Source: Clostridia bacterium
GTDB lineage: Bacteria > Bacillota_A > Clostridia > Christensenellales > UBA1242
Assembly: GCA_017454425.1 (NCBI GenBank)
Contig: JAFTCZ010000082.1
Span: forward strand, 1-15,806
Length of the DNA stretch: 15,806 bases
Direction: 5' to 3'
Below the pieces are notes generated by a model. The model saw only the letters and a list, made by a program, of their open reading frames with translations, ran no database searches and was not told where the DNA came from. This document shows positions 11,701 through 15,497 of this stretch, one piece after another (the stretch's first letter is position 1; each line of letters starts with the position of its first letter). The position numbers and the translations under genes were made by a program.

Positions 11701-12863
11701 CCGGCTGTCGTATAGTTGTTGTAAACAGTTAGCTCATATGCTTCGCTGCCACGATCGCTATTAATTGAGATTGTGTCAGGATATGACGCAACACGGAAAG
11801 GCACACGAAATACGCCATTTGATACAATACTTGGGTCGTTGTAAGTAATGCCAAACTCTACAAATACGCTATTTGTTCCTGTTTCGTCTTGACCGGTAAA
11901 ATAAAACTCACCTGGGTTGTTTACATCTTGTTCGATTGTCAAATAATTTGAAAAAGTGCTAGGAGAAACACGATAACTTACTGACATTGTTTCGCTGTTG
12001 ACGCCGTCAATATAATATTTTTGACCTTGCCCATTGTCTTTGTTTAACACCATTTCAATAAGGTCAACGGCCAAATCATTTGTGCGGTCACCATCACCAT
12101 CATCTATTTTTAACTGATAGTTTATTTCATCTAGTGGCTCGTACAACACAATTTGAGAAGAAGGCACGGTAAGTTTTTGTGTAGAATATATTGCACTGTC
12201 AAAAACATTGTCATCACTTGGCTCGAAGCTAATTGTCATGCTTACTGCATTAACAGGAATTGCCTCGTTGTAATTAAGCTTGCGAGTTGTACCATCTTCA
12301 AAACTAACGGTAAGTACATAGTCGTAGTTTGGCGTTGTTACATTTTCACTGCCATCATCATTTGTAAAGGTAAAATAATCCAAAACATTTGGTGAATAAA
12401 CACTCCCCTTTACTGCAACACCAATATTGTCACGAATGCTTACTTGTGTTGCCTCGGCCACAACATTAACCCACAAAACCACTTTTGCTTTTGTTTTTTC
12501 TATACTGCTGGCCTCTAGTTTTACGGGATAGCCTTGCTGAGTAACAGCAAGACCCTTGATAGTTGCAACCTGTGTGTTTTTTGCATTAACTTCGACTGCG
12601 ACTTTGCTTTTATCACTGCAAGACCAAACAATATCTTTTGAAATATTGTCACCCACATTTTCAACACTTGCCAAAATAGTTAGGGTTGATTCTTCGGTAC
12701 CCAAAGTAAGGGTTGTCTCATACCCACCCTCTACCTCGGTTAGTCTTTGTGCATTTATCTTGACTGTTAAATCATCTAACGGACCTTTGCAGGCGCTAAG
12801 ACCAAAAAAGGCACAAAACACAAGTGCCAAAGATAAAATAAAACCGCTAATCTTTTTTGACAT
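1..12863 (-). CDS. Giant surface lipoprotein with alternating Ig-like and GLUG-repeat blocks (C-terminus beyond window)
   Basis: ATG at 12863-12861 opens a frame that reaches the left edge (4,287 codons, no stop seen). I read about the first 1,770 codons one by one and sampled the rest. The start is fixed by an SD (GAGGT, 12876-12872) and an in-frame TAA at 12872-12870. Residues 1-25 are a lipoprotein signal peptide: KK, a hydrophobic core, then LSAC with Cys25 as the predicted lipidated residue. The protein should therefore be anchored to the outer face of the membrane. Residues 45-130 resemble a bacterial Ig-like (Big_2) domain, with a WSCSD strand at Trp80. Further beta-rich Ig-like segments follow to about 1020. 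A GLUG block spans about 1028-1465, more Ig-like sequence about 1465-2390, and a second GLUG block runs to the edge. GLUG and Ig-like modules are known from adhesins and other large surface proteins, so adhesion or glycan/host contact is an inference only. No catalytic motif was recognised. It is transcribed alone. Missing C-terminal sequence could hold further anchors. Confidence 0.9.
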   Translation of the reverse strand, partial: MSKKISGFILSLALVFCAFFGLSACKGPLDDLTVKINAQRLTEVEGGYETTLTLGTEESTLTILASVENVGDNISKDIVWSCSDKSKVAVEVNAKNTQVATIKGLAVTQQGYPVKLEASSIEKTKAKVVLWVNVVAEATQVSIRDNIGVAVKGSVYSPNVLDYFTFTNDDGSENVTTPNYDYVLTVSFEDGTTRKLNYNEAIPVNAVSMTISFEPSDDNVFDSAIYSTQKLTVPSSQIVLYEPLDEINYQLKIDDGDGDRTNDLAVDLIEMVLNKDNGQGQKYYIDGVNSETMSVSYRVSPSTFSNYLTIEQDVNNPGEFYFTGQDETGTNSVFVEFGITYNDPSIVSNGVFRVPFRVASYPDTISINSDRGSEAYELTVYNNYTTAGEVLSVSLSPYSSLYNSLRISLISDDGSIPANADNLEWYIGGGATPRYIDSTNGVLVTSGTRILLKNGLDANHEYGSGQIRYLISLEGATAINSLSRELIITLAYGINDITITENSNALHTDGKMYLAMDEDSSTRDISLTVWPKNTDSTNLNGANPMDIVDSSRYVIAPSGVVEIVNAVFSGSSEAIFTLKPLRVGAATVTWTAPTGVSISVDVVVFSKFNEYSIGARGQSAYIGSITYETEKDENDLDQNRLDANNQPIIKTIKIATGSTIELNNILGPSNALLADVRYNVVDRNIVTSVTNTSTSFSTATLVTDKRGSTKVNCIVEYYDVESGNLVTKTKTYSFEVQTYNKVLDLTLTDPSITLYAKEDSAGRVYNTNLTTRQVNIITTANGMIDAMEDDAEWKIISSSSNSNPLTITGGIIREDGESGVYYGSYITVTANSINLKEDRIITTIEVKLKDYNTILTTRLTVTVMPFETVKNATFDTTSLNGFEVVQNTQTADKKINRVISLYTEVDNASTAYFALRPNVTPVRAANKNLEYIVFDEENGSLVTKTTGAHMSNMLSIVTVDGIDRIIINYDTTTNSYRVGNAVVYVFAQDALKKYTSNIVSESDIAEVQDAILMRFEITVADGNESAYRIYSAKDFYKIYAQKDKNFVLMKDLDGVDISNVIVENIDASHNSTYSLDTSFAGSLTSFDNNIRTVSFAAINIVMNSDGQTLWNGVPINKESTSVFNELTGIIENINFVIPSYSYTTQSATSAIHSEIGIFIKSVGKDGSSNVGTLKNVNLTIKEVTINNNVNNHASSDIYIATIAKVRCGVVQDFTVLAPSFATNLYGRSFVSPGIASVENNTNNNILALAVKGNVTINSNSDAQDIVFGGVIAQNNQTVINSTDYRVKYLQSMVNLNATIPVNIAGGVVGQNNAGVYDARYIVINDSESTFNGLNLVSTNSAGGVVGQNSNTGVLEYAYAISFVPNKGITLDNANTGEVDTTSALGGVVGSATGSMDAKINYVYSNMTITSNNQVSKTNGVVGSGIIAIVKDYYSNSNYNYAETTQSLSALSQDTVSAWSTNDLYTGGYYYNNTYQHLLIAKREVVNGTYVDSTTETEAFLPMVPTDLFVEVSPYLVLEYVGQTTQNDVVIKNYNKIPVVISGGVATASDTTPMTTSDNTLKLFGANGLFDITFPPLSSLSDLLINVTNSNTTVARVVPSVYANGYSVVIVGVGTTVINIASALNPDANVTIQICVVDGYDKIVLSNTNTDDVYDAGDTVTLKLNNPEQFSVDYLDVANNNLSAGTLQASFAPQPGAASLVSSGVALDSFVLKSTSTANDVALSVQKQIIAQFYDGDDLQNIIIKPTGHSWTYNVSTLAGPSAILLSQGDVDIYAGDHVYLNVDITCDDGFVNDALYIYVDNQPYALITNAGIAAYYYDENYYSALDYENMVGALPFIVIDVIGNPLASNNIKTFNLEYYLSAPADVLEVEEYAIELEARPQSATARGNVTASYDLHIEPQIITAVDMYHYIDVDYSDGELRSAGELPSASIVAGGYGILKLTIDPYYVNYDRIEITSSVVDGYGVVFDQRDYVTDAKGGKYVVKSGTDITILPNGIITHKTTDENHTGILFFRTYMPQNVSTSATFNIYANIYDKDDNLLYTKTNQYSIYASTAMSLSYDNFDATNNIAYIAQGTGGKDRDDIYGQNTNLLNVYVQKGLLNAKLEITENPAGATLTAVDGNNTINAASSDVTKQYYINVPQNAELGSSFIIKLSAQTDISGVLTTISREMVFRVVDIVINLKWANPEESQVLNLALNGDNGIAAIGGAISNVVDGDWTFSYTSEPIQITLFVSDVRSNKGLLDIDTTSGFELTEAIKTMLRNVPEFSFNMTTENVKKVIEILKGINLISYDNNTIDNSKTNIVFGYYDRTTQAYVSVQNDVIIDGSVNWIFAGSDEVKVHKIKALSVDAGPRLWANYYAVYNPSNILTISTTPQENAVEYTYRFGLNYEENTSKDHPLPIRTLEDLKAMEAGKDYILLNDIDLNGAEHDQEFDPITTAISSFDGNNYKLIISKTVNPFVKNTAHNLGVFAQTNQNTILKNIIVEIRDDLTISCVDDATSSNYTIGLLVAQNSGIITNCEVVSTTTQAGDTTGALINKKLTLVSDRQHNSNIILGGLIAINQGYVTNSRVYNLDFDMTYATFGGLIAQNAGMISGCYVNYSNINNVVVAGDENANYIAGLVASNSGRISESYVGGLDIVSEQITLAIARDTKRNVVISSNSAFGAFVHNNTGSVADCFATIDVKNAQTVRASGFVFENNGAILRCYSASRPSVNSNIYNRPFTGTTSSASGEVALNNGIVEDSCYLADIYNQHQTGAEVATALTLDGMTNQDKQAQQWPNYSFASTTVSQNGVWNPISKTTLGPTLINANILGMAKNVHQKIDRVETTTGNAALYWYTLVNEANSSQKPQYNTKDCVALIYDATTFNSMFESDSDAYISADNADYYARIICPIDLSVLYANNIEFNTTTKILRGTIMGNGMTISGVDIGYYGTSTPASNAGRFDVLVARENATEKPTDSEVALGLFGEICGGTVADVDIVLEGVYAETYSRLFVGGLAGRMLDGTIFNINLTGNNATILGRHIVGGVVGAVYGNSRISNITSNISVTSAYASSNNEMAHIYNFDISRMNNGGIFESTYDKLSISGGLFGVLDLFNYEATQSSTKFTTKIQESDTTNYVSTNLKFNGNNIIIGQVVGGVSGVVGCNTVLNNAQTTVGTNMHLRGSVYAGGLVGQNNGIIKYSQVEYTTAIQQAVNQANTGAVVESANAKVFDAQGYISAVGGLVGANFGQSYPTDGQSGVIRYCSSAIYVDSPTVQNVGGLVGIAFGGDIRAVYATGYVVGSNNANVGGLIGTLASIETIDNNLLTRTNISPQANIPSSLLIKVANPICNITTEVSGENVSSQVNIYPQTILLDFVVGQNNWASSYFEYYQNLKTYGHLGGLIGFTTDSSLLTTSHNGENYNEPGYTEDMTVAINYYNKYITRNEVAPNTTINTENNSNILAICAYDDGLGAEQLEDRTQYVAIGDTRNNAYSQTKWDWFALWDEYSISGRNEDDTPRIIQGVMNIQGNISRTQDFIKMYWHPEADYYLTNNIYFNQDGKQIKYIMVGTSNLPFSGTFDGRGYTIESLSVSNYLANIGGLFGYVAGRVYDDDNISYAVIKNITIDGLMVNNVQYVGANRIVNNKYTTSIGGIAGTAEYANIENVMIQNLQLDFIAQNTNQNINRYVGGLIGHANKDVNILNCGVSGLNIEKPAETSFYGMRILQTNTNNLATENFDNLYVGGLIGGANNTTINEQKYLMTVSNVDISLQDVYSNTYFGSGIGIAQNTTANGLIISGEQSISGSMNTNTKLTVGGYYGMLSGTNNKLYSSYAYSTIKIANLTGATIANTTIAYDFALDESQEVETKIILEAQNIIPNSLSEKTEEELLEDHSVFVEKRSYNATSIINNLGVQSNINMLKYYNCETENGDKLEYYIPLDPFYSLAIKDDNYSTENDDLTIAPEFYKNMVVFNLTTTQNISTYQNNFGYLHSNTLAGAGDANTTSYYTQERALLKNIFNKIAKLYLTVSDDVYGVVKYGAAKVITNNMSTIQPVSGEYYILVNDIRLTGTQSTSGTTYIFEELTGFINGHNHVIKLYDASTLVHEVYGAIVGVQVQINSNALIAQIAADTSRGILADILTSTACLYASGTSIMLDSTDQSARVGKCTISLAQGASFGGVVGNSAGVVNNCWSHISYELNMEPNSNFGGIVGKTTGGVLANLNYYAEQVVGHIQPDTTAGIVGKATTPTDLYMVLSFIFGYTGSYHVAKVSENINYITLAQESESGNITIPTARYFTLSNEGDGEYGIGAFID
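8821..8844. repeat. 24-bp near-identical DNA repeat, copy A
   Basis: This stretch matches 8932-8955 at 23 of 24 bases, and the copies are 111 bp (37 codons) apart in the same frame. Both encode the GLUG core AGGVVGQN. The single difference is silent or near-silent in effect (GGTCAA against GGCCAA on the coding strand, both Gly-Gln). Identity at the DNA level points to recent duplication or gene conversion between repeat units. Confidence 0.75.
8932..8955. repeat. 24-bp near-identical DNA repeat, copy B
   Basis: Second copy of the repeat at 8821-8844. It encodes the same AGGVVGQN core in GLUG block 1 of the giant lipoprotein and differs from copy A at one base. Confidence 0.75.
12789..12863 (-). 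other. Lipoprotein signal peptide of the giant protein
   Basis: The first 25 codons encode MSKK, then a hydrophobic helix (ISGFILSLALVFCAFFG), then the lipobox L22-S23-A24-C25. This matches the type II signal peptide pattern [LVI][ASTVI][GAS]C. Cleavage before Cys25 by signal peptidase II would leave a diacylglyceryl-cysteine followed by Lys-Gly-Pro. Such a giant repeat protein tethered at its N-terminus by lipid, rather than by a C-terminal sortase signal, is notable, although the C-terminus is not visible here. Confidence 0.88.
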
Positions 12864-12871
12864 AAAATCTT

Positions 12872-12876
12872 ACCTC
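12872..12876 (-). promoter_or_regulatory. Ribosome binding site of the giant lipoprotein gene
   Basis: On the minus strand GAGGT lies 8 nt before the ATG at 12863. This fixes the start: the nearby ATG at 12878 reads only ATG-AGG-TAA, and a TAA sits in frame two codons before the chosen start. Confidence 0.85.
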
Positions 12877-12910
12877 ATATTGTTAGTGTGCACAACATGC
12901 ACAAAATTAT

Positions 12911-12950
12911 AAATTTTGACAAAACTTCTTGTAATAATTTGTCAAAATTT
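12911..12950. repeat. Perfect 13-bp inverted repeat in the leader/operator region of the giant gene
   Basis: The arms AAATTTTGACAAA (12911-12923) and TTTGTCAAAATTT (12938-12950) are exact reverse complements separated by 14 bp. The element begins at about the predicted transcription start of the lipoprotein gene. It could be a binding site for a dimeric regulator or a 5' mRNA stem-loop. There is no U-tract placement that would make it an ordinary terminator for the helicase gene, which already has one at 13066-13092. Confidence 0.65.
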
Positions 12951-12958
12951 TATATATA

Positions 12959-12987
12959 ATTTTATTATATATAATAAATCAAGTCAA
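12959..12987 (-). promoter_or_regulatory. Sigma-A-type promoter of the giant lipoprotein gene
   Basis: On the minus strand TTGACT (12987-12982) and TAAAAT (12964-12959) are separated by 17 bp. The expected start is near 12952, giving a leader of about 90 nt. The A+T-rich surroundings also offer a TATAAT at 12969-12964, but its spacing to the -35 is only 12 bp, so the first pairing is preferred. Confidence 0.6.
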
Positions 12988-13065
12988 ACTGTTTGGGGCA
13001 CATATGCAAAAATTATTGAATATTTTTTTGTTTTTTAGTTGTACAAAAATTGCCATTAAGTAACA

Positions 13066-13092
13066 AAAAACACACATTAAGTGTGCTTTTTT
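13066..13092 (-). terminator. Intrinsic terminator of the DEAD-box helicase gene
   Basis: Read on the minus strand, an A-run plus GCACAC, loop TTAAT, and GTGTGT followed by a T-run form a strong A-U-extended hairpin with a U-tract. It begins four bases after the helicase TAA (13098-13096). The A-tract on the other side makes it potentially bidirectional. It separates the helicase transcript from the giant lipoprotein gene downstream. Confidence 0.85.
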
Positions 13093-13095
13093 TGT

Positions 13096-14499
13096 TTAAT
13101 AATGTATGGCTTTTTTCTTAGATTTTTGCGTGTTGCGTATTGTTTTTGTTTTTACTCCGCGCTTTGTTCCGGCCTGCAAAACAACTTTTGTTTTTGGTGG
13201 TTTTTTGTCTTTTTCGTCTGTTGTCACAAAGCCTGTTGTTTTTGTAAATTTTTGCCTTGTGGTTTTTTTGTATTGTGTTTTGTCATTGGTGCGTCCAATA
13301 ACCCCCCGGCGTTCGCGTTGCTTGACATTTAATTTATGCCCAATAGGTTTTTTATTTTCGACAAGTTTTGTGTCTTTACTTGAGATGTCTAATGTGCCAA
13401 GAGAGATTTGGGAGTTTGTTTTCTTTTCTATTTCTCGTAGGTCTTTTATTTGTTCTTTTGTGTTAAGAAGTGTCCACGCAAACCCACTTTTGCCTGCCCT
13501 GCCTGTTCTTCCAACACGATGAACATAATATTCTTTGTTTTGTGGTAAGTCAAAGTTAATAACATGCAAAATGTCTTGCACATCAATACCGCGTGCAGCA
13601 ACATCGGTTGTGACAACAACCCGCCCGTCACTTTCCTTAAACTCACGCAAGGTTCGACGCCTTGCGCTTTGTGGCATGTCGCCATGAATAGCAAGCGCAT
13701 CATAACCAATTTTACGCAGATAAAGCTGAACACCATCTACCATTGTTTTTGTGTTGCAAAAAACAATTGTGCGACCGCGAGGCAATTCTTGCAAAAGTTG
13801 AGATAGGGCGCGCTTTTTCTTTTCTTTTGGAACAATATAATAAGTCTGTTTTATTGTCGAAATTGTGGCGTTTTCTACCCCGACGGTGATTTTTGTTGGG
13901 TGGTTCATAAATTTTTTTGAAATTGCCAAAATTTCGGGCGACATGGTTGCACTGTACATAAGTGTTTGTCTCTCTTGTGGGGTTAGACCCAAGATATATT
14001 CCATATCTTGCCTAAAGCCCATATTTAACATTTCATCTGCTTCATCTAGCACAACATATTTTATCTCGTTAAGTTTTAATGTGCGACGAGAAATGTGGTC
14101 TTTTATGCGCCCTGGGGTGCCAACAACAACATTTACTCCTCTTTTTAGATTAAAAATTTGTTTTGGCATATCTGTTCCACCAAAAAGTGCAGTTGCCTTA
14201 ACCCAAGGCATTTTTACTGCAAATTTTCGCACTTCAAGCAAAATTTGTTCCGCCAGTTCTCTTGTTGGGCACATAATAAGTGCTTGGGGAATTTTTTCTT
14301 CTGTTATCATACACAACATTGGCGCAACATAAGCAAGTGTTTTTCCGCTGCCGGTATAACTTAACCCCACAACATCTTTGCCATCAAGGGCCAAAGGTAT
14401 GGTTTTTTGCTGAATTTCGGTTGGAACTTCAAAGCCTTGTGCCACAATTCCATCATAAACCTCTTGTTTAAGCCCAAGACCCAAAAAATTGTTTTTCAT
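13096..14499 (-). CDS. DEAD-box ATP-dependent RNA helicase (CshA/DeaD-like)
   Basis: A 467-residue cytoplasmic RNA helicase that unwinds RNA duplexes with ATP. All core motifs are present: Q motif (GFEVPTEIQ, 22-30), motif I SYTGSGKT (47-54), Ia PTRELA (78-83), GG (107-108), Ib TPGR (128-131), II DEAD (152-155), III SAT (183-185), IV IVFCNT (245-250), V TTDVAARGID (297-306) and VI HRVGRTGR (327-334). RecA domain 1 covers about 20-205 and domain 2 about 215-350. Residues 375-467 form a Lys/Arg/Thr-rich, probably disordered tail without a recognisable DbpA-type RNA-binding domain. Family members act in mRNA decay, ribosome assembly and cold adaptation, but the exact role here is inferred. The start is supported by an AAGGA SD at 14510-14506. 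The gene is monocistronic with its own promoter and terminator. Confidence 0.96.
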   Translation of the reverse strand: MKNNFLGLGLKQEVYDGIVAQGFEVPTEIQQKTIPLALDGKDVVGLSYTGSGKTLAYVAPMLCMITEEKIPQALIMCPTRELAEQILLEVRKFAVKMPWVKATALFGGTDMPKQIFNLKRGVNVVVGTPGRIKDHISRRTLKLNEIKYVVLDEADEMLNMGFRQDMEYILGLTPQERQTLMYSATMSPEILAISKKFMNHPTKITVGVENATISTIKQTYYIVPKEKKKRALSQLLQELPRGRTIVFCNTKTMVDGVQLYLRKIGYDALAIHGDMPQSARRRTLREFKESDGRVVVTTDVAARGIDVQDILHVINFDLPQNKEYYVHRVGRTGRAGKSGFAWTLLNTKEQIKDLREIEKKTNSQISLGTLDISSKDTKLVENKKPIGHKLNVKQRERRGVIGRTNDKTQYKKTTRQKFTKTTGFVTTDEKDKKPPKTKVVLQAGTKRGVKTKTIRNTQKSKKKAIHY

Positions 14500-14504
14500 A
14501 AATT

Positions 14505-14510
14505 TTCCTT
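14505..14510 (-). promoter_or_regulatory. Ribosome binding site of the helicase gene
   Basis: AAGGAA on the minus strand lies about 5-6 nt before the ATG at 14499-14497 and supports that start. Confidence 0.8.
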
Positions 14511-14529
14511 TTAATTAAACTTTTGTGGT

Positions 14530-14576
14530 GTGTTTTGTTTTTTTGTTAACAAAGAGTGTATCATAAAACAAAACAC
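14530..14576. repeat. 12-bp perfect inverted repeat bracketing the helicase -10 element
   Basis: The arms GTGTTTTGTTTT (14530-14541) and AAAACAAAACAC (14565-14576) are exact reverse complements with a 23-bp spacer. A 12-bp palindrome, TTTGTTAACAAA, lies at 14542-14553 inside the spacer. The right arm falls in the promoter spacer and the left arm in the leader, so this would act at DNA level (operator) rather than as an mRNA hairpin. Low complexity makes chance symmetry possible. Confidence 0.5.
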
Positions 14577-14583
14577 TTTGCAA
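14555..14583 (-). promoter_or_regulatory. Extended -10 promoter of the helicase gene
   Basis: On the minus strand TTGCAA (14583-14578), a 17-bp spacer and TACACT (14560-14555) are preceded by TGA, giving an extended -10 (TGn). The expected start near 14548 leaves a leader of about 50 nt. The promoter is divergent from the membrane-protein promoter at 14630-14658. Confidence 0.6.
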
Positions 14584-14629
14584 GAATAATTTAACAATTA
14601 TAATTTTATCAAAAAGTACACAAAATCGC

Positions 14630-14658
14630 TTTCAAAATGTTTTTATATTTGATATACT
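14630..14658 (+). promoter_or_regulatory. Extended -10 promoter of the membrane-protein gene
   Basis: TATACT at 14653-14658 is preceded by TGA (TGn extended -10). The -35 region at 14630-14635 (TTTCAA) is weak and 17 bp away. The predicted start near 14665 would leave a very short leader carrying just the SD. Confidence 0.5.
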
Positions 14659-14669
14659 TTTATAAATTT

Positions 14670-14674
14670 GGAGG
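14670..14674 (+). promoter_or_regulatory. Ribosome binding site that decides the membrane-protein start
   Basis: GGAGG lies 7 nt before the ATG at 14682. An in-frame ATG 45 bases upstream (14637) has no SD and would precede the -10 element, so it is rejected as the start. Confidence 0.88.
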
Positions 14675-14681
14675 TATCGCT

Positions 14682-15293
14682 ATGGGGGCAAAAAGGGCTT
14701 TTTGTACGATTTTTTATGTTTTGTTCAGTCTTTTGTTTACAGCTGTTTTAATTTGTAACATAACAGGAATAATTCATCACTTTGGCATGGTGCCAAACGA
14801 TTTAATCACAACAAAAATTAATACAAATCTTTTAACACCTATTCACACAGCTATTGATTCTTTGGGCATTTTTGACAGTGTTGTGGCGTTAAATATTGTT
14901 TATGCTTTTATGACAATTATGTCTTTGGCTTTTTGGATTTTATCAGTCAGCAACCTTGCAAATGTCTTGCGCAACAGCTCTACTCGTGGCACAAGCCTTG
15001 CAAAAATAATTTTAAGCATTGTTATGTTTGCAATATTTGTGTTAAGTTTTGTTTTGCTTGTGCGCAATGGTGAAACAATTCAAAATATTTTAACAAATTA
15101 TTATTTTGTTGGCCAATTGGTTGTTTATTTACTTGCTTTGCTTGTGGGTATTTTTGCTATGAGCATTTCTCCAATTGACGAAGCACCCGAAGAACCAACC
15201 GAGCAATCACCACAAGAAGAACAAATGACAGCCCAACAAAAAGAAAACCGCATCAAACAAATCTTAGATGACGAGGTGGACCCAAGAGTTTAG
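14682..15293 (+). CDS. Four-helix integral membrane protein of unknown function
   Basis: A 203-residue protein that I do not recognise. Four hydrophobic segments are visible at about residues 7-31, 67-90, 106-127 and 141-162. The basic N-terminus (K4, R5) and basic loop 2 (R97, R102, K108) suggest that both ends face the cytoplasm by the positive-inside rule, leaving a 35-residue outer loop between helices 1 and 2. The C-terminal 40 residues are acidic and Glu/Gln/Pro-rich (EAPEEPTEQSPQEEQ), then probably helical (about 184-197). The tail could bind a partner, but no enzymatic or transport motif is seen. The gene has its own promoter and a terminator that overlaps its TAG, so it is a single-gene unit. 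It is divergent from the helicase gene, with no evidence of a functional link. Confidence 0.85.
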   Translation: MGAKRAFCTIFYVLFSLLFTAVLICNITGIIHHFGMVPNDLITTKINTNLLTPIHTAIDSLGIFDSVVALNIVYAFMTIMSLAFWILSVSNLANVLRNSSTRGTSLAKIILSIVMFAIFVLSFVLLVRNGETIQNILTNYYFVGQLVVYLLALLVGIFAMSISPIDEAPEEPTEQSPQEEQMTAQQKENRIKQILDDEVDPRV

Positions 15294-15323
15294 TAAAAGT
15301 TTTGCAAAATTTTTACTTTTTTT
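15292..15323 (+). terminator. Intrinsic terminator overlapping the membrane-protein stop codon
   Basis: The arms AGTAAAAGTTTT (15292-15303) and AAAATTTTTACT (15306-15317) pair over up to 12 positions with one G-U, followed by a T-run to 15323. The hairpin starts inside the TAG stop codon (15291-15293). The next promoter starts two bases after it. Confidence 0.85.
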
Positions 15324-15324
15324 A

Positions 15325-15353
15325 TTGACATAATAAAAAAGTTTATGTATAAT
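15325..15353 (+). promoter_or_regulatory. Perfect consensus sigma-A promoter of tRNA-Asn
   Basis: TTGACA (15325-15330) and TATAAT (15348-15353) are separated by exactly 17 bp. The expected start near 15360 is about 34 nt before the mature tRNA. A full-consensus promoter suits a constitutively and strongly expressed stable RNA. Confidence 0.9.
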
Positions 15354-15364
15354 ATACGCATTCT

Positions 15365-15388
15365 AAATTGCTTTTAATCAAGCAATTT
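15365..15388 (+). other. Hairpin in the pre-tRNA leader
   Basis: AAATTGCTT (15365-15373) and AAGCAATTT (15380-15388) are perfect 9-bp complements around a 6-nt loop. They end six bases before the mature tRNA 5' end. A leader stem here could guide or be removed by 5' processing (RNase P). The following CTTATT is too short a T-run to make it a convincing terminator. Confidence 0.65.
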
Positions 15389-15393
15389 CTTAT

Positions 15394-15469
15394 TCCTCAA
15401 TAGCTCAGTTGGTAGAGCACCCGGCTGTTAACCGGTAGGTCGTAGGTTCAAGTCCTACTTGAGGAGCCA
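15394..15469 (+). tRNA. tRNA-Asn (anticodon GTT)
   Basis: This 76-nt cloverleaf has an acceptor stem TCCTCAA/TTGAGGA, D-arm GCTC/GAGC, anticodon loop CTGTTAA with GTT, T-arm GTAGG-TTCAAGT-CCTAC, discriminator G and an encoded CCA. The anticodon stem (CCCGG/CCGGT) has a C-U mismatch at its top pair (27-43), while the other four pairs are canonical. It decodes AAC/AAU and appears as a single-gene transcript. Confidence 0.97.
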
Positions 15470-15472
15470 TTC

Positions 15473-15497
15473 AGCCCTTTGGGGTTTTTCTTTTTTT
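15473..15497 (+). terminator. Likely terminator of tRNA-Asn
   Basis: AGCCC (15473-15477), loop TTTG and GGGTT (15482-15486, one G-U) form a short stem followed by TTTTTCTTTTTTT. The stem is only five pairs but G+C-rich, and the T-run is long. It starts three bases after the CCA end. Confidence 0.6.

Noticed and set aside
12556..12912. A 118-codon plus-strand frame over the start of the giant gene
   Set aside because: It is antisense to the signal peptide and promoter region. The minus-strand frame has the SD, lipobox and domain content.
12911..12950. The inverted repeat as a second terminator for the helicase gene
   Set aside because: The helicase already has a strong terminator at its stop, and the repeat lies downstream of a separate promoter with no following T-run typical of terminators.
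13865..14332. A 155-codon plus-strand frame opposite the helicase
   Set aside because: It is antisense to helicase motifs conserved across the whole family and has no SD.
14637..14681. Upstream in-frame ATG for the membrane protein
   Set aside because: It lacks an SD and precedes the -10 box. ATG at 14682 has GGAGG at ideal spacing.
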